Part shown: piece after piece, positions 1-7,637 of the stretch
How the letters are laid out: every line of letters begins with the position of its first letter
Numbering within the stretch: the stretch's first letter is position 1
Source of the DNA: Mycolicibacterium moriokaense
Lineage (GTDB): Bacteria; Actinomycetota; Actinomycetes; Mycobacteriales; Mycobacteriaceae
NCBI RefSeq assembly: GCF_003201655.1
Contig: NZ_QJJU01000041.1
Coordinates: forward strand, 1-36,700
DNA length: 36,700 bases
Direction: 5' to 3'
The notes under the pieces: model-generated
The model's input: the letters and a program-made list of their open reading frames with translations, nothing else
What the model was told of the DNA's origin: nothing
The model's database searches: none
Program-made: the position numbers and the translations under genes

Positions 1-558
1 TTAGCGGATCTAACCGGTCTGGTCGACAAGGCGCAACAGGGCACCCTGACGACTGAACAAAAGATAGTGTTTTCAGCGATTGTCAAGTCGCTTTCACGGC
101 TGCATCCGGATATCAATCGCGATGACTACCGCCGCGGTACCGGCGCCCGAAACTCGGACGTCGATTCGCCATGCTCCGCGCCCGAGGCGGGTTCCCCCGC
201 CGACGCGGCAAAAAAGCCCGAGGTGGGTTCCCCCGCCGACGCGGCCAAAAAGATTGAACCCGACGACGTTGCACCTAGCTCACCCGTTGCTGCAGATCGC
301 ATTCGACACTATTTGGCGGAATGGGCGTTACCTCAGCAACGGTTGTCGGCCCCGTTGTACGTGTGGTACGGCGGCACAGACCCGTTCATCGACCCATCGT
401 GGACGGCCGACGCGGTCAAGCGCGTATGCTCACTGGGCGGAACCGTAGCGGTGGTGTTCGAACGGGACAAGGGCCACGGTGAAATCAACTACAATGACCA
501 ATTCAACTGGCTGACTGACCGATTCGCAGATAGGCCCGTCACCAACGCCTGCGCGTAG
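1..558 (+). CDS. Alpha/beta hydrolase of the secretory lipase type, 3' part only
   Basis: The reading frame is open from the first base of the window, so the 5' end and the nucleophile serine lie outside it. What remains is the C-terminal lid and end of the alpha/beta hydrolase core. The segment GGTDPFID carries the likely catalytic Asp and KGHGEI the likely catalytic His, both in the positions usual for mycobacterial secretory-lipase (LIP-type) hydrolases. The protein would hydrolyse an ester; the substrate cannot be told. A 12-residue unit ending in SPADAAKK is repeated twice in the middle, in a Pro/Ala/Lys-rich stretch that looks like a linker insertion and is unlike the rest of the protein. 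The gene could be part of a longer intact gene or itself a remnant, because a broken esterase follows 24 bases downstream. Confidence 0.75.
   Translation, partial: LADLTGLVDKAQQGTLTTEQKIVFSAIVKSLSRLHPDINRDDYRRGTGARNSDVDSPCSAPEAGSPADAAKKPEVGSPADAAKKIEPDDVAPSSPVAADRIRHYLAEWALPQQRLSAPLYVWYGGTDPFIDPSWTADAVKRVCSLGGTVAVVFERDKGHGEINYNDQFNWLTDRFADRPVTNACA
181..252 (+). repeat. 36-bp in-frame tandem duplication
   Basis: Two adjacent 36-bp units (181-216 and 217-252) differ at only two bases. Each encodes a 12-residue unit (PEAGSPADAAKK, then PEVGSPADAAKK), so the duplication keeps the hydrolase reading frame. The near identity suggests a recent slippage or duplication event. Confidence 0.9.
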
Positions 559-582
559 AGACCCCGACGGGGACAGTCCACG

Positions 583-1343
583 ATGGAGGCGATTTGCCTA
601 GCGAAGCCAATTGTGGTCAGGTGCAGACTCGCGCCACGTGGTGAACCGGTGGCGGCCCCGGAGCATCCATATTTTGTGGTAGCCGTGCTGGGTCAGTCGA
701 ATGCGTTCGGGATGGGTGTGCCGGTGGACCTGGCCGGCGCTGATCAGGCGCACCCGCGAGTCCATCAGTGGGCGATGTGCGGGCCGTCCGAGGGCACAGC
801 AGTCTTGGCTGCCGATCCCCTTCTGCACGAAACCCCTTCTAGGGGTGTGGGTTTCGGCATGACGTTCGCCAAGTCTCTTGCGTGCGAAACGGGCCGGACG
901 GTGCTCCTGATACCGGGAGCGTGAGGCGACACGTCGTTCACGCCAAAAAACGGCTACACCTGTGGATCCGGCCGATCCCCCATCGGGTAAACCTCTATCG
1001 GAAGGCCGTTCAGGCCATCGACGCGGCACTGGCCGGGTATCCGGACAGCCGGGTTGTCGCGGTTCTGTGGCATCAAGGTGAAACCGACGTCCCTCTGACC
1101 CCGCCCCCGCCTACCAGAGCAGACTCGATGCGCTGATCCAGGACTTGCGGGAACGGTATGGCGCGGACGTGCCCTTCCTGGTGGGCGAGATGGTCCCAGA
1201 GGAAATGGAACGGAGCGACAAGGACTATTTCGACAATCGATGCGGTACATGCCGAGATCAGCAACCGTGTGCCGCGCGCCGCCTTCATCGAGGGCCCGCG
1301 AGCTGCCACCGAACAACCCGAAACCGTCGACGCCATCGCCTAA
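583..1343 (+). pseudogene. Broken SGNH/sialate-O-acetylesterase-like carbohydrate esterase
   Basis: Read across three frames, this stretch gives a recognisable SASA-type (SGNH fold) esterase. VVAVLGQSNAFG contains the nucleophile Ser block, VLWHQGETD is the conserved central block and TIDAVHAE holds the Asp/His-type block near the end. The frame is interrupted by a TGA at 922-924 (the next codons still read GDTSFTPKNGYT) and by frameshifts near 955-965, 1100-1108 and 1230-1232. At least four lesions make it a pseudogene rather than a sequencing slip. The family removes acetyl groups from sugars or acts on similar esters; the original substrate is unknown. The start is unclear; GTG or TTG codons between 560 and 660 are possible. 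A further open stretch after the TAA at 1341 may be more of the dead gene. Confidence 0.75.
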
Positions 1344-1804
1344 CATCACGACCACGAAGGAACCCCGCCGCCGAAGTCTTTTACACCGCGACCGGGACGC
1401 GACCCGACCATCACGGCCGCGGAAGCCCTATGGCTACGTTACAGTGACGCGTAATGCGAATGGCGTTGGCACTGAATTATTCTGTGGGCCAGAGTGTTTA
1501 GCCACTCCCCCATGACCATGATTTCCGCCGGATATCCTGGATAAATCGTCATTATCCATCAACTGCTTTGACTTGCTGTCAAGTTTGTGGCGGAAGATGT
1601 TGGGAGAGCGGATCTTTCGAGCAACCCCATTTACTTAGATCAGCTTTCATGCTTGCACGGCGTGCGTTTCCGCAGACCGCAATCCACCAGCTCATGGGTG
1701 GCCTACGGGAGCCTACGAAGTGAGCAGGCTTAACCTTCGCGGCGAGGGCCGCGCGTGAACGGTTCGGTTCCTGACGCCTCATATGACCGCATCGGCCTGG
1801 GGTG
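1344..1804. other. Intergenic stretch, no supported gene
   Basis: About 460 bases lie between the dead esterase and the next gene on the other strand. Open frames here have no recognisable domain, no convincing ribosome binding site and no continuity with neighbours. The first 110 bases may be decayed 3' esterase sequence. No RNA gene or strong hairpin terminator was seen. Confidence 0.5.
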
Positions 1805-2518
1805 CTAGTCGGAAGCAAGAATGTCCCTGTTCGATTTGTAGATGTTCTTGATCTCGGCGAAGGTGTTGTACGGATACACGTGTACGGGCGTGCCGTGGAG
1901 CGCACCGGCCGCATTCTGGAGCAGGTATGGAAGCGTCACATCGTTCTTCACATGCAATACCGAAGGCTTTTGCAAGACCAAGGCGGCGCCCACCTCGACC
2001 AGCGCGCTTGTCACAACCTCACTGGGGTAGATGAAGATAAAGTTGCGGCTATCCCTGAGCGCATCCAGATCTTCCTCCAGGGATAGGTCCGCCACTTCGA
2101 ACTCAGCCATGGTGGGCAAACTCTCACCCGCGTAGAAGACGGTCTTGACTTCGGATTCCTTTTTCAGCATCGCGATAAAGTCGAGGACGTCGCTCCTGAC
2201 CCGTTGGTACTCCACTTCGCCGGACAACCCTGCCATGGGGGCGGAGATGAACGCGTCGTATCGGTGGTCGACCGGATTTTTATTCGCGGACCCGGTGTCG
2301 CCCCCGAACAACCCTGGCCGGACAATGGCGAGGATCACATAGAGGATCACCACCGCGACCAATGTTCCCACCAGTCCAGCAACAAGGATCGTAAAATCTC
2401 TTCCGGCTGCTTTAACGGCGAGACCACCCAGCACAAATTCGATCACGAGTACGACAAGAGCGAAGAGCCCCAGCGGCGTCTTGACAGCACCGATGATCGT
2501 GGCCTGATCCCGGTCCAT
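1805..2518 (-). CDS. Two-TM membrane protein with a nucleoside deoxyribosyltransferase/TIR-like cytoplasmic domain
   Basis: The 237-residue protein starts at an ATG preceded by GGGGAGAG. Two hydrophobic helices (about residues 15-37 and 43-66) are followed by a soluble domain from residue 87 to the end. That domain opens with a strand and turn, DAFISAPMAG. It later has NFIFIYPSE followed by TSALVEVGAAL, whose Glu175 sits where nucleoside 2-deoxyribosyltransferases, and the related TIR-like/SLOG Rossmannoid folds, place the catalytic Glu after a hydrophobic strand. I infer an N-glycoside hydrolase or nucleotide sensor tethered to the inner membrane. Two-TM anchors joined to such domains occur among effectors of bacterial nucleotide-signalling immunity, but no cyclase gene is nearby, so a defence role is a hypothesis. 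The gene stands alone, divergent from vapBC 270 bases away. Confidence 0.75.
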   Translation of the reverse strand: MDRDQATIIGAVKTPLGLFALVVLVIEFVLGGLAVKAAGRDFTILVAGLVGTLVAVVILYVILAIVRPGLFGGDTGSANKNPVDHRYDAFISAPMAGLSGEVEYQRVRSDVLDFIAMLKKESEVKTVFYAGESLPTMAEFEVADLSLEEDLDALRDSRNFIFIYPSEVVTSALVEVGAALVLQKPSVLHVKNDVTLPYLLQNAAGALHGTPVHVYPYNTFAEIKNIYKSNRDILASD

Positions 2519-2757
2519 CGACTCTCCCCGCAGGCGTCGCTCGCGACGTTAAGTCCACCATCCGCGGAAGGTGAGCATCGCGCTCCTAGCACGATGCCAT
2601 TCCGCGCACGCGGGCTCAAGCGTATCGGTCGTGTTGACTTGGGGCGAGCTCACCCGGCGGCGCCGGGTCCCCACCAGTTCCGTAACGCAGGCCGCCGATC
2701 TCGGCGGATGCGTTTGAGTCGCACCAGCATTCGCCCCTCGGGCCGAATCCGCTCCCT

Positions 2758-2777
2758 GTGATATCATAGGATATCAC
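2758..2777. promoter_or_regulatory. Perfect palindromic operator upstream of vapB
   Basis: The half-sites GTGATATC and GATATCAC are perfect inverted repeats around a 4-base spacer (atag). The palindrome ends 14 bases before the vapB ATG, just ahead of the GGAGG ribosome binding site at 2783-2787. Ribbon-helix-helix antitoxins such as VapB repress their own operon by binding sites of this kind, so autoregulation is likely. Confidence 0.75.
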
Positions 2778-2791
2778 CCCGTGGAGGCCTG

Positions 2792-3013
2792 ATGAGTGAC
2801 GTACTGATCCGCGACATTCCCGACGATGTGTTAGCTGCGCTGGACCAGTTGGCCGCACGGCTGGGACTGTCCCGGACGGAGTACATTCGTCGGCGGCTGG
2901 CACAAGATGCGCGCACGGCAAGAATCACCGTCACCACCGATGACTGGCAAAGGTTCGCGGACGCCTACAGCGACCTGGCCGATCCTGCGGTGATGGATCG
3001 GGCGTGGGAATGA
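2792..3013 (+). CDS. vapB: VapB-type ribbon-helix-helix antitoxin
   Basis: The 73-residue protein begins MSDVLIRDIPDDVLAAL, the N-terminal strand and first helix of a ribbon-helix-helix DNA-binding domain, followed by GLSRTEYIRRRL, the second helix. The C-terminal third (about residues 48-73) is the toxin-binding arm. As in other VapB proteins it should neutralise the VapC ribonuclease encoded immediately downstream and repress the operon with it. GGAGG lies five bases before the ATG. The stop codon overlaps the vapC start as ATGA, which indicates translational coupling. The numbered subfamily cannot be assigned safely. Confidence 0.9.
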   Translation: MSDVLIRDIPDDVLAALDQLAARLGLSRTEYIRRRLAQDARTARITVTTDDWQRFADAYSDLADPAVMDRAWE

Positions 3014-3435
3014 CCGAGCAGGCGTGGCTCATCGACAAGTCTGCCCTGGTACGTGTGGCTAACAGTCCCGAAGTCGACGAGTGGAGCAACAGGATCGAGC
3101 GCGGGCTTGTGCACATCACCAACCTGACACGGCTAGAGATCGGCTACGCCGCGCGCACGGGTCCTGGCGCCCGTCGTGACTTCCGCGAATCCCCGTTGGC
3201 CGCAATGCCTGTCGAGTATCTGACCCCTGCAATCGAGGATCGCGCGCTTGAGGTGCAACTTCTGCTGGCCGACGTCGGTAAACACCGCGGCCCTTCCATC
3301 CCGGATCTGCTGATCGCGTCCGCCGCCGAGCTCGTTGGGCTCACGGTGCTGCACGTCGACAAGGACTTTGACCTCATCAGCGAAGTTACCGGCCAGCCGA
3401 CGCAGCGCCTCAATGTTGCCGAGAACTCGGCCTAA
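3010..3435 (+). CDS. vapC: VapC-type PIN-domain ribonuclease toxin
   Basis: The 141-residue PIN domain has all the usual acidic residues: Asp9 in LIDKSA, Glu43 in LTRLEIGYA, Asp99 in SIPDLLIA and Asp117/Asp119 in HVDKDFD. These bind the metal used for RNA cleavage, so the toxin looks active. The start is the ATG at 3010 that overlaps the vapB stop; a GTG-type start two codons upstream is possible but would not be coupled. VapC toxins cut tRNA or rRNA when the antitoxin is degraded; the target here is not deducible. A 27-bp tandem duplication begins right at the stop codon. Confidence 0.92.
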   Translation: MTEQAWLIDKSALVRVANSPEVDEWSNRIERGLVHITNLTRLEIGYAARTGPGARRDFRESPLAAMPVEYLTPAIEDRALEVQLLLADVGKHRGPSIPDLLIASAAELVGLTVLHVDKDFDLISEVTGQPTQRLNVAENSA

Positions 3436-3488
3436 GTTCCGTCGATGGCGACGGATACACTAGTTCCGTCGATGGCGACGGATACACT
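3435..3488. repeat. 27-bp perfect tandem duplication after vapC
   Basis: Two identical 27-bp units follow each other directly (3435-3461 and 3462-3488). Each contains the inner inverted repeat CCGTCGatggCGACGG. The first unit begins at the last base of the vapC stop codon. It could be a duplicated recombination footprint or a small transcription-end element. Confidence 0.85.
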
Positions 3489-3553
3489 CGCCGCTTGGTT
3501 ACGGCTGCGGCGGCTGGCAGACGACGGCAGATGGCTGGTGACGTTTCTAGTCC

Positions 3554-3661
3554 CTACAACTTTGCGTCACCATTGGCCACATCGACGGTGTGCTGGATGG
3601 CTGCGCGAACCGATTCCTCTTCGATGTCGCGTTCCACTTGCACCTCGACAACAATAACCAG
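3554..3661 (-). other. Short orphan coding-like stretch
   Basis: On the minus strand this frame gives about 35 residues with a natural strand-helix pattern (LVIVVEVQVERDIEEES then AAIQHTVDVANG) and a TAG stop at 3554-3556. There is no start codon or ribosome binding site, and upstream the frame runs into the hairpin repeat at 3671-3751. It looks like the 3' end of a lost gene cut off by the repeat. I recognise no family. Confidence 0.25.
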
Positions 3662-3670
3662 CTGTCGAGA

Positions 3671-3751
3671 TGCAGCGAAGATTGACAGGACACGCCGGGC
3701 TACTTTGACAGAACTTCGGCGTGTCGCGAGAGCTTGTCAATCTTCGCTGCA
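3671..3751. repeat. 81-nt hairpin repeat, copy 1
   Basis: The outer arms TGCAGCGAAGATTGAC (3671-3686) and GTCAATCTTCGCTGCA (3736-3751) are perfect inverted repeats. Inside, GACACGCC (3689-3696) pairs with GGCGTGTC (3718-3725), leaving a 21-nt loop and an asymmetric bulge. The same element is found at 20886-20966 and, with a lost left arm, at 12219-12277. It has the size and structure of a small non-autonomous palindromic element. Confidence 0.85.
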
Positions 3752-3898
3752 AAACTGCAGGTCAGCAACGCCACTGGCCGCCTCCGTCCCTACGTTCAAG
3801 ACCGGCCGGGTGCCGGTAGTGGTTGATGCCGTCGACGATTTCGAATGTTCATCTGTAGCCCGGACGCGCGTGAGACGTCGCGCTGCCTTGGCTGACAC

Positions 3899-3931
3899 CC
3901 AAGGGGCGTGCGGGCTGGAATTGGCGAATGC
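3899..3931. repeat. Short dispersed repeat, copy 1
   Basis: A segment of about 33 bases containing GGCGTGCGGG and GAATTGGCGAATG is found again at 16000-16032 with few differences. It lies just beyond the 3' end of the alpha/beta hydrolase gene. Its function is unknown. Confidence 0.5.
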
Positions 3932-3948
3932 AAGTGACTGGCGCACTG

Positions 3949-5220
3949 TCAGGGGGTCAGGCCGGCCGCCGAAGTCACTGCCCACAGCACCTCGGGGTGA
4001 CGGATGTCGCTGTGTGCGCCGCTGAATGGCGACTGGTTGGCGCAGATCACGGCGTTGGCGTCGAGGTCGTAGAACCCGGCCCGCGTGAAATCGTATGGCT
4101 CGCCCGGCGCGGACAGCACCACGGTGCTTGCCGCCGGATTCTGTTGGTAGCCGTCGTGACCCATTGCGCCCCAGCGATACACGAGATCTTCTGCCGATTC
4201 GGCATCTTGGCCCGCCAGCATGCTGGCGGCCGGATACCACCATCCGACTGCCCTGTCGGCGGCGCTGAATGTCGCGAGCAACGGCCCGTCGACCCGGTTG
4301 AGGCAACCGGCCAGTCCGCCGGATCGGGACGGATCGAACACCAGCGGCGAGGCGAACGTGAAGTGGGAGAACGCGCCCTGAATGAGGGTGAGCGACTTGA
4401 CGGGGCTCTGGTCGCCGGTCTGGTTGGCGCCCAGGCCGGCCAGGGAGTAGGCCACCAGCCTGGCACCAAAACTGTGGCCCATCAAATGAATTCGCGGCGG
4501 GCCGCTGGGGCCCGACAGCCCGGCCAGCAACGGGCCTAGGCCGTGTTGTCCCACTACGCCGGCGCGGTTTTTCATTTCGTAGTAGCTCATGGTGCGGAGC
4601 ACTTCGCGCGCACCCGACCACAGCCCGGCGAACGGGTTGCCGATTCCCTGCGCGCCCGCCGAGGCGTGGGGTGCCATCGCCGCCGCGTGGCCTAACGCCG
4701 TGGCGGCGTCGCTGGTCATCAGCGCCGCTTCGCCGGTGTCTTCAACGCCTTGTGGTGCTGTGGTGACCAATCCCGTTGCCAACTGCTGGAATTCGGTCAG
4801 TTTCGCGGGGTCTTGAGGCTGCTGGTCGAGCAGCTGCCCGATTGTGGTCAGCTGCGGCTGCTGGGCCGGGAACGACGGGGCCAGCGCGGTGGCCAGTTGC
4901 ACGCCGGTTGAGGGCACCGCCGGGGCGGTCGTGGGATCGTCGTCGGGAAACAGCAGTGAGGGCCAGATGACACCGACCGCGGCGCTGGTCGACAGGTGCG
5001 CGCCGAGCTGGCCTGCCAGCAGCCCGAACATCGCCGTATATAGGTTACGTGCGGAGTCGACACCGTTGTTCCATCCGTGCGACAGCACGAATAGGTTGGT
5101 GATGCCGCCCGCGGTGACGGCCGCTGGCAGCCCGCCGTCACCGTCACCGGTGGCGGTGTTGAGGGTGCCGTCGGCGTTGAAGTCGACCTCGTAGTAGTTC
5201 AGCCCCTGGATATCGGTCAT
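3949..5220 (-). CDS. Alpha/beta hydrolase-like protein, 423 residues
   Basis: The nucleophile elbow GHSFGARL (Ser250) follows a hydrophobic strand (PRIHLMGHS), and HGWNNG near residue 49 fits the oxyanion-hole loop of alpha/beta hydrolases. A late His in AHSDIRHPEVL may complete the triad. The region between about residues 95 and 200, rich in Ala, Gln and Pro, is an insertion or cap. The N-terminus (MTDIQGLNYYEVDF) has no signal peptide or membrane segment. The gene lies 18 bases downstream of the subtilisin gene on the same strand, so the two are probably cotranscribed. Whether it is a lipase, esterase or peptidase cannot be told from sequence. Large size and a weak family match make the family assignment moderate and the gene call strong. 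Confidence 0.85.
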   Translation of the reverse strand: MTDIQGLNYYEVDFNADGTLNTATGDGDGGLPAAVTAGGITNLFVLSHGWNNGVDSARNLYTAMFGLLAGQLGAHLSTSAAVGVIWPSLLFPDDDPTTAPAVPSTGVQLATALAPSFPAQQPQLTTIGQLLDQQPQDPAKLTEFQQLATGLVTTAPQGVEDTGEAALMTSDAATALGHAAAMAPHASAGAQGIGNPFAGLWSGAREVLRTMSYYEMKNRAGVVGQHGLGPLLAGLSGPSGPPRIHLMGHSFGARLVAYSLAGLGANQTGDQSPVKSLTLIQGAFSHFTFASPLVFDPSRSGGLAGCLNRVDGPLLATFSAADRAVGWWYPAASMLAGQDAESAEDLVYRWGAMGHDGYQQNPAASTVVLSAPGEPYDFTRAGFYDLDANAVICANQSPFSGAHSDIRHPEVLWAVTSAAGLTP

Positions 5221-5238
5221 GGCGTTTCCCCCTGGTGT

Positions 5239-6969
5239 TCAGCTGCTCGACAGCGCCCGCATCAGATCGACTAGGCCGGCGCCCTGGTAGAACTCGTGTC
5301 GCCCAAGGTCGGTGGCGGTGTCGATCAGCAGCTGCTTGATGAGTTGCGGCTGGCCAATGTATTCGTTGCGTACCGAGAGGAACGCCGCGATGACACCGGA
5401 CAGGTGCGCCGCCGACATCGAGGTCCCGCTGTCTTCGCGGTAGCGGGCGACCTGCGGGGGGTCGTCGGGGCTGGACTGCAGCGGTCCGACACCGCTGACG
5501 AGTAGCCCCGTAGCTGCTGAGGTGATGCGTTCGCCGGGTGCCACCAGGTCTGGTTTGCGGCGCCCGTCGAGTGTGGGACCCTTCGACGAATTGAAGGTGA
5601 TGCCGTAAGTGTGGGGGCGGTAGCGATGCACCGATCCGACGGTGAGCGCGGTCGCGGCGTTGCCCGGATCGGTGATGGTCGACAGCTGCCCGTACACATC
5701 GCTGCTGACGCCGGTGGTTGTGCCGCCGGCACCGGCGTTGCCGGCGCTGACCACCGCGACCACGCCAGTACCCACCAGCAGGTCCAATTCGCGGCACACC
5801 GGGCTTTGGCCGGCCGCGTACTCGGTCGGTGGCCATGGGCAGCCGAAGGACAGGTTGACCCCGTGGATTTGCAGACCACGTCCGCCGCTGTTGACCGACA
5901 GCACATAGTCGATCGCGTTGAGCACGCTGCTGGACAGCGTGTTGCCGTTGTCGTCGAGGACCTTGAGGCTGACCAGGTTGGCCTCGCGGGCCACCCCCGA
6001 CAACGTGGTGCCCCGCGGCAGGGTGCGCAGAGCCCATTGTGGGAGGTCCTGCGCGGTGGGTGCGTTGTAGGCGATGCGCAGGGTCTGCGGGTCGGCGGGT
6101 GCCGCGCCGGCGATGATTCCCGCAACATGGGTGCCGTGCCCGTAGGCGTCGGTCAACGCCGCTTTGGGATCGCCGGGTGCGGGCGCAGTGGCTTGCGGCG
6201 ACGCTAGGGTGAAGTCGCGGTGCAGCTGGCAGCACGCATCGGCTGTCAGGTTGTCGTGGGCGGCGAAGTGTGGGTGCGTGGCGTCGATCCCCGAGTCCAG
6301 TACAGCCCACACGATGCCGCTGCCGCCACAGTTGAATGTCCGCGCGGCCGCGTCGGCTTTGATGGTGGTCAACGACCTGTCCAGGTGGGCGGTCATCACG
6401 AAGTCCGCCCAAATGTGGTAGATGAGGTGCAGGGCACGCTGAGCCGATGCAGCGGTCGGGGACGCACCGCCGGACACCAGCTGCCTGATCTCGTTTGGCG
6501 TCAACGCACACCGCACGTAGTGGCGGGCGACCGGCACGGCGACCGGCACGGCGGTGCCGGTGAAGACGTCGTGAAAGAAGTCCAGAAAGTCCAGGCGAAT
6601 CTGTTGCGCCTCATTGCCGGGGTCCACCCGAAGTTCGACCAGCACCGCGCGGCGATCGTCTTCGTCTTTGAGCACCACCTGCGACGCGCCCCGCGGGACG
6701 GCGTCGGTCTGATCGAGTACCAGGGGGCTGACGATCGACGTGCGCCGAGGCGCGCGCGGTGGCCCACCGGCGGTCACGGCCGGCGCCCCGGATCGGCGCC
6801 GACCAAGGCTGCAGCGCGGTAGGCCGCGCGGCGGCGACGCCACTGCGAATGCACGCGATCTGACACGGATGAAGTCTGCGCCATCGGCTGCGATCTGCGC
6901 ACGAGTAGTCCAATACTCCATTTTGGGGCGCGCCGTGGTGTAGCCGGCGTAGGAGGCCAGGTACTGCAT
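5239..6969 (-). CDS. Subtilisin-like (S8) serine peptidase
   Basis: All parts of the S8 catalytic site are present: Asp225 in VLDSGIDATHPHF, His278 in YGHGTHVAGI, the oxyanion Asn411 in VSAGNAG and Ser517 in SGTSMSAAHLSG (numbered from 6969). The protein is therefore probably an active endopeptidase. The first 80 residues are Arg/Pro-rich, and the first dozen (MQYLASYAGYTT) come from the frame of a dead relaxase gene, so the true start is probably a later GTG or ATG. There is no signal peptide and no clear I9 propeptide, although the 90-210 region could act as a prodomain. The alpha/beta hydrolase follows at 18 bases, which suggests a shared transcript. The role of the pair is unknown. Confidence 0.85.
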   Translation of the reverse strand: MQYLASYAGYTTARPKMEYWTTRAQIAADGADFIRVRSRAFAVASPPRGLPRCSLGRRRSGAPAVTAGGPPRAPRRTSIVSPLVLDQTDAVPRGASQVVLKDEDDRRAVLVELRVDPGNEAQQIRLDFLDFFHDVFTGTAVPVAVPVARHYVRCALTPNEIRQLVSGGASPTAASAQRALHLIYHIWADFVMTAHLDRSLTTIKADAAARTFNCGGSGIVWAVLDSGIDATHPHFAAHDNLTADACCQLHRDFTLASPQATAPAPGDPKAALTDAYGHGTHVAGIIAGAAPADPQTLRIAYNAPTAQDLPQWALRTLPRGTTLSGVAREANLVSLKVLDDNGNTLSSSVLNAIDYVLSVNSGGRGLQIHGVNLSFGCPWPPTEYAAGQSPVCRELDLLVGTGVVAVVSAGNAGAGGTTTGVSSDVYGQLSTITDPGNAATALTVGSVHRYRPHTYGITFNSSKGPTLDGRRKPDLVAPGERITSAATGLLVSGVGPLQSSPDDPPQVARYREDSGTSMSAAHLSGVIAAFLSVRNEYIGQPQLIKQLLIDTATDLGRHEFYQGAGLVDLMRALSSS

Positions 6970-7355
6970 CGCCTCCGAGAGTGCTGTGGTGCGGGCGTCG
7001 CGATCGCCTCGGCGACCACATTTTCGGCACGCAGCGCGCGAGCAAAGAAGACGCTCTTGGGTGCGCAGAACGGCAGGTCGAACCCGTGCACGCCGCGTTC
7101 GCCGAATGCACGTCCGTGTATGTCGATGGGACTGACTCCGGCGTCGAACGAGCGGGCTAGCACTTCGGCGTCAGCGCCTCCACCGACACGCTTAGCGTCG
7201 GTGAGGCCCAACCAACTTAGCGGTGGTGCGGGTGTCGCGTTCGGCGTAGTACTCCCCAGCCCACCCTCCCGAGTCAGATCGCGGGTGGCCTGCTCGGCGG
7301 CGGCAGTGTCGATGTAGTAGTTGATCTAGCACCGCTTGAGGTTGGAGATAGTCAA
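6930..7355 (-). pseudogene. N-terminal remnant of a MobF (TrwC-type) conjugative relaxase
   Basis: Pieced across frames, the stretch reads as the start of an actinobacterial TrwC relaxase: a TTG with LTISNLKR, then INYYIDTAA, EYYAERDTR, LVGLTDAKR, GRAFGERGVHGFDLPFCAPKS and ALSEAMQYLASYAGYT. The paired tyrosines and the HGFDLxFxAPKS block are family hallmarks; the enzyme nicks plasmid or ICE DNA at oriT. Here the codon after RC is TAG instead of the usual Ser, and there are frameshifts near 7250, near 7215 and near 6995. Nothing of the catalytic His triad or helicase part follows; the frame passes instead into the subtilisin gene. This is evidence for a former conjugative element at this site. 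Confidence 0.75.
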
Positions 7356-7637
7356 CAACTGACCCACCTACCGACTTCGACTGTGACGCACCAGTTCGAG
7401 TGACCTTTGTTGTGGCATCTGCTGTGCCATAACCATTCTCGTACTGTTGTGCAAATGTGGTGTACGAATATTCGGGCGAGTTGTGGTGGTGAGATTGCGG
7501 TGTTCGTAGTCGGAGCGTCGAACTAAATGCTGATGGGGTGCAATGGAATAGGGCGATATGAAGTGATATTCGACGAGATTGGTTGGGATTGAATAGATCT
7601 GGAATGTGAAGCTACTTGGTGTCGCCGTTGCCTTCGT
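7356..7637. other. AT-richer junction segment
   Basis: This stretch is visibly poorer in GC than its surroundings (runs such as gaatatt, tgatattcgacgag and gattgaatag). It has no supported gene on either strand and sits between two gene remnants, relaxase and kinase. It probably derives from foreign DNA or a deletion junction. Confidence 0.5.

Noticed and set aside
1567..1583. Short inverted repeat TTGAC-TTGCT-GTCAA
   Set aside because: It has only five paired bases and no gene in a suitable position; chance is a sufficient explanation.
1579..1914. Minus-strand frame in the gap before the membrane protein
   Set aside because: It overlaps the end of the real gene at 1805 and has no domain or ribosome binding site.
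5144..6511. 455-codon minus-strand frame overlapping the subtilisin
   Set aside because: It is Arg/Pro-rich, without motifs, and shifted relative to the frame that carries the catalytic triad.
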